From: Seiridium cupressi
Lineage: Eukaryota; Ascomycota; Sordariomycetes; Amphisphaeriales; Sporocadaceae
Direction: 5' to 3'
Assembly (NCBI GenBank): GCA_036674765.1
Contig: JARVKI010000096.1
Span: forward strand, 94,886 to 158,885
DNA length: 64,000 bases
Both the position numbers and the translations under genes were made by a program. Positions within the stretch are counted from its first letter, which is position 1, and each line of letters starts with the position of its first letter. Of the stretch, positions 57,560 through 64,000 are shown piece by piece. Below the pieces are notes generated by a model that saw only the letters and a list, made by a program, of their open reading frames with translations, had not been told where the DNA came from and made no database searches.

Positions 57560-60076
57560 GAGAAATCCGCTGATGATTAACGTGGCGATAAGACCCTTGT
57601 TCGCCAACTTTAATTCTTCTTCATATATCTTGAACTGCTAGCAAAGCCAACTCGATCGCAGCTGAGTAGCTTTGAAGTTACGCCCCGCTAAGGTTTGAGT
57701 TCGACGTGAATAGGAGAAGGCTCGAGTGATTCTGATGGTTGATTTCTTTCCGTTTTGAATATTACCGCACCCTGCAACAAAGCTTGATTTAATAATATTT
57801 TTTCATCAAATTAATCAACCAATATCCATCGGAGGCACCTCATATATAGCTGGTGTAGAAGTCTTCTATGGCTACCTCGCTTGACAGTGCATCAGTCCGA
57901 TGTGATTCAACACATAGTCCTTGTTGTCACGGTCACGTGACGGGGTTTTCCCCGCATAGACCATGTGGTCTGTGCATATTGTATATAAGACAGAGTAGAG
58001 GGCGCTGAGAGAGGATAGCTCTCCAGCGCAACAACAACGTAATAACCACACCCTTACACTTGTGTAGGACGTAGACCTGAGCTGAAATCCGCCCTATCTG
58101 GAGGAATGCGATGTAGTGGCTTTCATATGTCGCAAAGGCCGTCTCGAAGGCATGGCGCGACTTCATTTTCTTCCAGCTCCTACTCAGATGAATTACATAG
58201 TTTGTTGCCCCTCTGCTGGCCCACAATCCGTCCAAAGGCCGTCTCGAGAGGAGTAGCAGTTGATTAGCGGACCCTCGTAGCGCTGGGTAGAAGTGGGATA
58301 TCTCCTGGCAATATCCCAGCGTCTTGTCGAGAAGCCGGAGACCAGTATGTACGATGTAGTGGCAGTAAATATGTGCGAGTACGTGACTGTGAAAACGTCA
58401 AATATGCAGTTCACAGCGTTACCAACGCGATGATCAACGGAGGCAATCCGACGGCAATAGCGACTACTACATCCGGCGGCATGGACTGGCTGGACTCCAT
58501 GGAGACTGTGATGTAAATCGAGAGAGTAGTAACGGGTTGATTTGTGTGAGAAGAGAGTTACTACAGGTAGATATTGTCTATAAGCAATGCGCTATCAGAG
58601 AAAGAGAAAAATCACATCATATCCTTATTTTAGCCATCCCTCATACCTATTTAATCTTTCCCCGTCACCGCTGGGATATGGAGGACTCGCGATGTCTATT
58701 CCGAATCGATCTAATTGATCCCAGAAATTCGGCCATTCTCAAACAGCTTCCGATTGGCCGGGTGACCGGAAATCTCTTGGTCATGCAATGCACTGCTCAC
58801 CATCAATATCGAGCCCAATCAACGGTGCCTAAATCTGGCCAAGGCTTTACGGGGCTTACTTCCGACAGATCCGACTGGCTATTCCCAACAACCAAGACGC
58901 TAGGGGAAGTCGGAGATATGTGGCTGCCATTGGTTGCAACAGCAGGTCGCCCGGTTTATCAGCTCGAAATGATGGTAGCAATAGATAGCGACTCAGGTAT
59001 GTGCGATCACCGCAATACTGAAGCCCAGTCCGAGCTTCTTTCTGCAGTAGTGTTCTGAATCAAACCGATTGCCGGAACGTCGACTGAAACCTACAGCGAG
59101 AATAAAAAAGTCGGCCAACTTTCGAGCGGCCCAGGCAAGAAAACAACTGTCATGATGCAAGACTAGTTAGATGTTGACGCAAAGCCAACGGCAACTGAGA
59201 AAGGGCGACATTGTGATGCTGGGAATTTGCCGCCAGTGGCAGGGGTTGCAGGGCGCTGGAAAGGCTTCCAAGGTTGCATATCTAGCCAGCCGAGGGTGTC
59301 CACGGGGGTCAAGGGAATGAGCTGCACTTCTAGTTGGACGATAAGTCAATATTACTCAACGTATCACCTGAATTCAACTCTTCTTTGCCCTATGTTTTTG
59401 TGTGCGTGGTTCTGCCAGGCGTCATCAGCTTTCTGGCTGATACGTCCATAATCTGACAAGACAAACGTGTGACGCTTACCTCAATAAAATGTAACAATTG
59501 GGAGAGTAATCTCTCTGTTATCATCGATTCTCATAGGAAATGGAACGCCATGTTTTTTCTATTATGGTCCGGGAAATCATGAGGTAACGCCATCTTTTTT
59601 CTGTTTACGAAACTGGTAAATTGTTACGAACGCAGGCCAGGGACAAGGCCTTATATGGAGAACGGGAGCTTATATGACCAATCACTGCCGCAACGATCTC
59701 ATTGGATAGAAAGAACACAGGCACTCAGGTCACGTAACTAGGAGCGACAGGAGCGCAGCGCTCCTATAGCTCCAGGAGCGATGGGAACTGCGCGCTCCCG
59801 GCGCTCTTATAATATTAATAAAAGAATAAATAAATATAATAAAGATTAAATTTCCTAACTAATATAAATAATTATTACTTTAATAATTAATCTAAATATT
59901 TATCTATTTATAAATAAGGCCTATTAAGCCTTAACGATTATATTTTTACTTTTAAAACTTAATATTCCTATTTTATATTACGTACCCTATTAGCATAAAC
60001 CCAACACCAGTGTATTATCCTAAGGTTTATCCTGACGATAGTATATTCGTTACATAAATGTTCTACCAGCTTCGCG
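57560..60076. other. Long gene-poor stretch with a GC-rich motif block and AT-rich tail
   Basis: About 2.5 kb. A plus-strand frame at 58537-59058 (173 codons) has no family feature and is not called. At about 59740-59810 a GC-rich block repeats GGAGCG and CGCTCC in both orientations, followed directly by an A+T-rich segment (59811-59960) like the edge of a degraded repeat. Confidence 0.45.
59740..59810. repeat. GGAGCG/CGCTCC inverted-motif block
   Basis: Copies of AGGAGCG and CGCTCC alternate (for example CAGCGCTCCTATAGCTCC), giving strong hairpin potential. The abrupt change to A+T-rich sequence afterwards suggests the terminus of a repetitive element. No partner end is identified. Confidence 0.4.
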
Positions 60077-61083
60077 CTAAGCCCCATTTCCAGTCCTATG
60101 ACGCACAATCGAATCATGCGGTAATAAATCTGATTTCCAAACCATTCTATTTTTGTCCTCCAAGCTGACGAATCTGCATATTTTTTTATTTTTGATGATG
60201 GAACCTTGGCCTAGATCTGAACTTATATATCGCAACTTGTGTATTGGTTTTGCACGCATCAATGACCTGGCAGCAGCATCGGAAAGAAATGGGCTCTCGA
60301 GTACAACATGCAAGCTCTCGCGAGCTTCTGCAGCTAGATCTTCCAGATAGGCCATCGAAGGAGGCCACTGGAACAGTTTTGTTAGAATAAACCGACGGAG
60401 TTCGTAGAACTGGACTCCGTGGCCCTCGCCTTGATGTATGTGCCTATGATAGTTGGAGGCACTATTGTCTCGTATCAGGATATGCAAATAGACGTGTACC
60501 AGTCCATGCACGACAATGCACAGGGCTTTTTCGAAGGGCTGGAACTTATCTGCGGAGTTATCAATCCCATTTGGGTAGCTTTGTTTGAGCATATTGATGG
60601 TCAGGTCGCCGGTAGCCTCCTCAAATGCCCCGTCCAATTCGTTTCTACTGCCGTCGCTGACCCCTTCGATAAATCTAAGCGCGATCAATGCCCGAGCAGC
60701 ACGCAGATCACATTGGCTCCTAGTGGGACGGGTTATGATCCCAAAGAAGAAGAGATGGTCAATCCAAACAAGATACTTGCTCAAAGGTCGGGCTAGTTGC
60801 ATTGCTTCTTGGGGAGCTATCTTACTATTTTCCCAGTCCGTCTTGAGTTTATTGGTCAATTCACCCAAGAGCTCGCTATTACCATTAGTGGTTCCTGCGA
60901 GATAGTTAGCTTGAGTGAATTCGACAACCTCAAGAGCGGTGTTGGCATAGGGTCTCTGTGGTCGTCTACTTCCCAGAAGTGGGCTCTTTTGTGACCTGGG
61001 GCACCGAGCCAGAATCCTGCGCGATGGACAAAGCTATGTATAGTAGCTCTAGCTGCCAGTGGGAACGTTGCAATATCAGACAT
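60077..61083 (-). CDS. SprT-like protein lacking the catalytic Glu
   Basis: Exon 1 (61083-60996) joins exon 2 (60894-60077) across a 100 nt intron with a strong branch/acceptor (CTAACTATCTCGCAG), giving 301 residues. The segment ALCIVVHGLVHVYLHIL (about residues 152-168) is followed some 20 residues later by GEGHGVQFYELRRFI. Together these resemble the SprT-like zinc-metalloprotease layout, an HExxH helix followed by a GHG.F element. Here the active-site Glu is Gly (HGLVH at 158-162), so proteolysis would not be expected. No C-terminal Cys4 zinc finger is seen. The family call is tentative; the donor GTCACA is weak, so the N-terminal exon is uncertain. Confidence 0.4.
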
Positions 61084-63281
61084 GTTCCTTATTTGTAGAG
61101 TTGATGGGGTTCTTAGTAAGCTGGAATTATCCTAAAGGCACGAATATTATGCATCTCACTTATATAAGAGAACTCATAAATTGCCACAATAACACAATTT
61201 GTATTTCGTTATTATCACAAATACAAAAAGAGTATAGATGTCACGTGGTGTATGGTGGGATAAGGGATAAAGAATATTTGTAGCACGAAGTGCTGCAACT
61301 GTTTTCTAGCCTGTTCATATTTAATAAGTACGGGCTGGAGAGTAATTGCAACATTTCGTTCTATATCATAACAAAATCTCACAACAGCGTTTTGATGTCG
61401 CAGGTGGCGGTCACAAGAGCTCATATGAAGTCTTGCGGGGCGCTGTCACAGAAGACTTGGGCAAGCTCAGCGAAGACTTGGCAAAGGTTCTGGATTTTTG
61501 GAACCAAAAGGCCTTTTGGCGCGAACCCAGAAACTAGCCACCATGTGCGCAGATACAACGTGATGTGTAATCCTTCTTGCAAAGATAATGCTAGCTTAGG
61601 ATCTAAAGCCAATTATCAGAGAGGATACTGCCGCGCTCTTGAACAGAGACTTTGTGCTCTGGCCACTCTTCAGCCTGAAGTCAAATAAAGCAATGGGTTT
61701 GAGATAATACGAACAGATTACAAACCCGAGGGTTTGAAATGTCTGTCACATATTTCCAATGTACGCCTTCACTTATCGCGGACGCTATTCTTTAAATACA
61801 GTGAAATCTCAAATTTCGAGTGCGCTTGGTGTCCCAGTAATAGACCTGCGTGGCCTCGATATTGAAGAAGATGAAGAAGGGGGTCTAAATAAGGATGGGC
61901 CAGGGTCATCAGCGGATGTACAGAGGCTACTGATTAGGGAACTCCGCGTATTAGTTGGTCTGCCAGCGGCTTCACTCTCTCAACAAAGTTGTGCCATGGA
62001 ACATGTGTACGAACAGAAGTCATTCCCATAAATGTTATAACGTAACACGTTTAGTGACTCTTGCCATAAGACTCCCCCCTCTAATGACTATCCCGGTTTG
62101 ATCTATTCCGAGGTCGATATGCGACGCTATTGCCTATGTATTTGAGGAAAGGTCGTGCGAGCGTGTATCGCATTGTATGGTATTGTCTACATATATGTAT
62201 ACTAAGAGGCAGACCAAACAATGTGATATTGATAGCGGTTTATATAGCATTCCTGCAGGATCGCAGGCAAGGAGGATTCTGGAAGATGGCCCATGCAGCC
62301 TTTGTGAGCATCGATGTCAGCATCCAAGCCACTCCGCTTATGGCGCGGCTCAAGGCGCGGGTGTTCCAGAACTCGCTTAGTGCACCAATCATAGTCCTTG
62401 CGCAAAGATTCAGACAGTCGTATTTCAACACAAATTGGCATGTGTCGCCGTGGCGCCAGTTTATTCGTTCCTTCATTGTTTCTCATCGATTCAACGTCCA
62501 AATTCGGCAAAAGGCCCAGAAGACTACCGCCGCAGCCATCGCCATCCACAGCCAGCATCATATGTTTAATCAAACAGGCAACATATATTTGTTTCCGTTA
62601 ATTGCAAGTCAGCCGAGGCCCAAAGTCCACAGATATAACGCTTTGCGCTTGGTACATTGAGTGGATCATGTAGCTCGGGTCAATTTTCAACCTTAACCTG
62701 ACCGCGTCGTACTTGCTTTACAACGAAACTAAGCCCATAATGGACTTCTCCATTATTGATATGACCAGTCGCGTGTAAGTAAACACGCATGAACACCGCC
62801 TACGTCGTCATTCAGACTTAAAAGAAATTCTGGCATTCCGTACTATTATTTCCTTTCTCTCACAATATGTCCAAATTATCACGGTTCGGGAGGATCAAAA
62901 AGGTTGTGCTTCAAGGTCCCCCATGAAGTGTATAAATTGCAAAAGTTGGGGAGCTGGAGTTAAGCTCCAACCTCCCACTGAAATACTCTAAGCTGGCAGC
63001 GGCTGGTGCTAGCGCCAGTCCGTAACACAAACTCTAACAAGGAGAAACTTTGAGAACATCTCCGTCAGCAGCGTGTTTGAGGCCTTTTGCTTCTGCATAT
63101 GCAGCTAGTGCGGGCTATGCGGTTTTCTAACTAGTTATGTCTCAGCTGTGGACAGCCTGCCTCGCCCGTATGCAGCCACTTCCTTTAAAGGTTATATCTT
63201 ATGCAGGCTGGGCTACGCTATTTGCGGCTGAATTTAAAAGATGTATTACGTGGTAAATGATTAGTTTAAAATACTAGGATT
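61084..63281. other. Gene-poor stretch
   Basis: About 2.2 kb. Overlapping frames on both strands (61290-61688 and 62130-62660 plus; 62202-62573 minus) show no recognisable family or splice pattern; they could be remnants of decayed genes. Confidence 0.45.
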
Positions 63282-64000
63282 TGTCACGGGCTAGGGGAGG
63301 CTTCGCAGGCTGGCCCTATCCCCTGAGGGCCTGAACTAGTGATATGGTCACAATGGGGGGGGTGTGAAGTGTGGTGAAAATAAGATGGATTCCCAGCTCC
63401 TCCGGAGGAGGAGGTGCTGGATCTATCTAGTGGGGGCTGGCTGCAGTGGGCCTAAGCTCTATCTAGCTTACATGACTGGGACCCGTAAGGTCCCCTTTAT
63501 TTATCGTATTAACTAGCCTTTTAAAGTAGGACCGCGTATTATAGTTTATAAAGGTTATAAAGGTTATATTTTAAGGTTTTTATAAAATATATAAATTATA
63601 AAAGTTAAAAAGTTAAAATTAAATTTTAAATTAATAATTAATAATATTAATTAATAATAATTATTAATAATAATATAAGTTTATAATATTATATTAATAA
63701 AATTTATTTTATATTTAAATTAAATAAATATTATATAAAATATAAATTTATATAAAATTATATATAAATTTTAAAAATTTAATATAATAATTATAATATT
63801 TAAAGTTTTTTATATAAAAATATTAAATAATTATTAATTATAAATAAATTTATTAAAATAAAAGTTATTATTTAAATTTAATAAAGAATTTTATATAAAA
63901 AAATTAATTTTTTATAAAATAAAAAGATTATTAATTTATTTAATTATTATAATTAATATTAAAAATATTAATTAAAATATATAATATTATATATTATTAT
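63282..64000. mobile_element. Possible LTR start running into RIP-like AT-rich sequence
   Basis: TGTCACGGGC at 63282 resembles the TGT-starting 5' edge of fungal Gypsy-type LTRs. About 250 bases of normal composition follow, and from about 63540 the sequence becomes nearly pure A+T to the window end, as in the 41-46 kb element. No second LTR, primer-binding site or frame is visible inside the window. Confidence 0.4.

Noticed and set aside
58537..59058. 173-codon plus-strand frame
   Set aside because: No domain, signal or splice pattern is visible, and the surroundings are gene-poor; not supported as a gene.
62130..62660. Overlapping plus and minus frames in the gene-poor right end
   Set aside because: Neither strand shows homology or consistent intron signals; they could be chance or remnants.

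Overview
The window is nuclear DNA of a filamentous ascomycete (Pezizomycotina). This rests on genes split by many 43-130 nt introns with GT..CTRAY..YAG signals, on fungus-specific families (2EXR, HET, UstYa, Lys2-type reductase, cytochrome b5-sphingolipid desaturase), and on a 5.2 kb block of extreme A+T that looks RIP-mutated. No species call is attempted.

Left arm (0.3-9.3 kb, all minus strand): an unrecognised two-exon gene, a 2EXR-domain protein, a large F-box-type protein and a CorA-type metal channel. After 1.6 kb without a gene comes the oddest stretch (11.1-13.1 kb, plus strand). It is a dense ladder of intron signals separated by exons of only 9-36 nt, read here as one or two unrecognised micro-exon genes ending near a 110 bp purine tract.

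Centre-left (13.7-24.6 kb): a 14-TM-type MFS transporter and an adenylation-carrier-reductase enzyme of the Lys2 family lie in tandem on the minus strand and may form a small metabolic unit. They are followed by an arylsulfotransferase-like secreted protein (plus) and an aquaporin (minus).

Centre (27-41 kb): a secreted LVIVD/choice-of-anchor-B-like protein, an FAD-linked oxidase of the DHCR24-like group, a Ser/Thr/Asn-rich cell-surface protein, an SsuD-like flavin monooxygenase, an orphan UstYa (DUF3328) oxidase gene, a GH105 rhamnogalacturonyl hydrolase and a candidate six-cysteine secreted protein. Many are secreted or secondary-metabolism types, as expected of an accessory region.

41.15-46.31 kb is a degenerate terminal-inverted-repeat transposon flanked by TA, with a second long inverted repeat nested inside it.

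Right arm (47.7-64 kb): an intronless delta-8 sphingolipid desaturase, a HET-domain protein, a three-exon FAD amino-acid oxidase, an intron-containing tRNA-Leu(UAA), a TLDc-domain gene broken by one apparent extra G, and a SprT-like protein lacking the catalytic Glu. The end is a possible LTR running into another A+T-rich block. Exon boundaries were derived by eye from splice signals and checked for reading-frame continuity; none was tested against RNA or databases.
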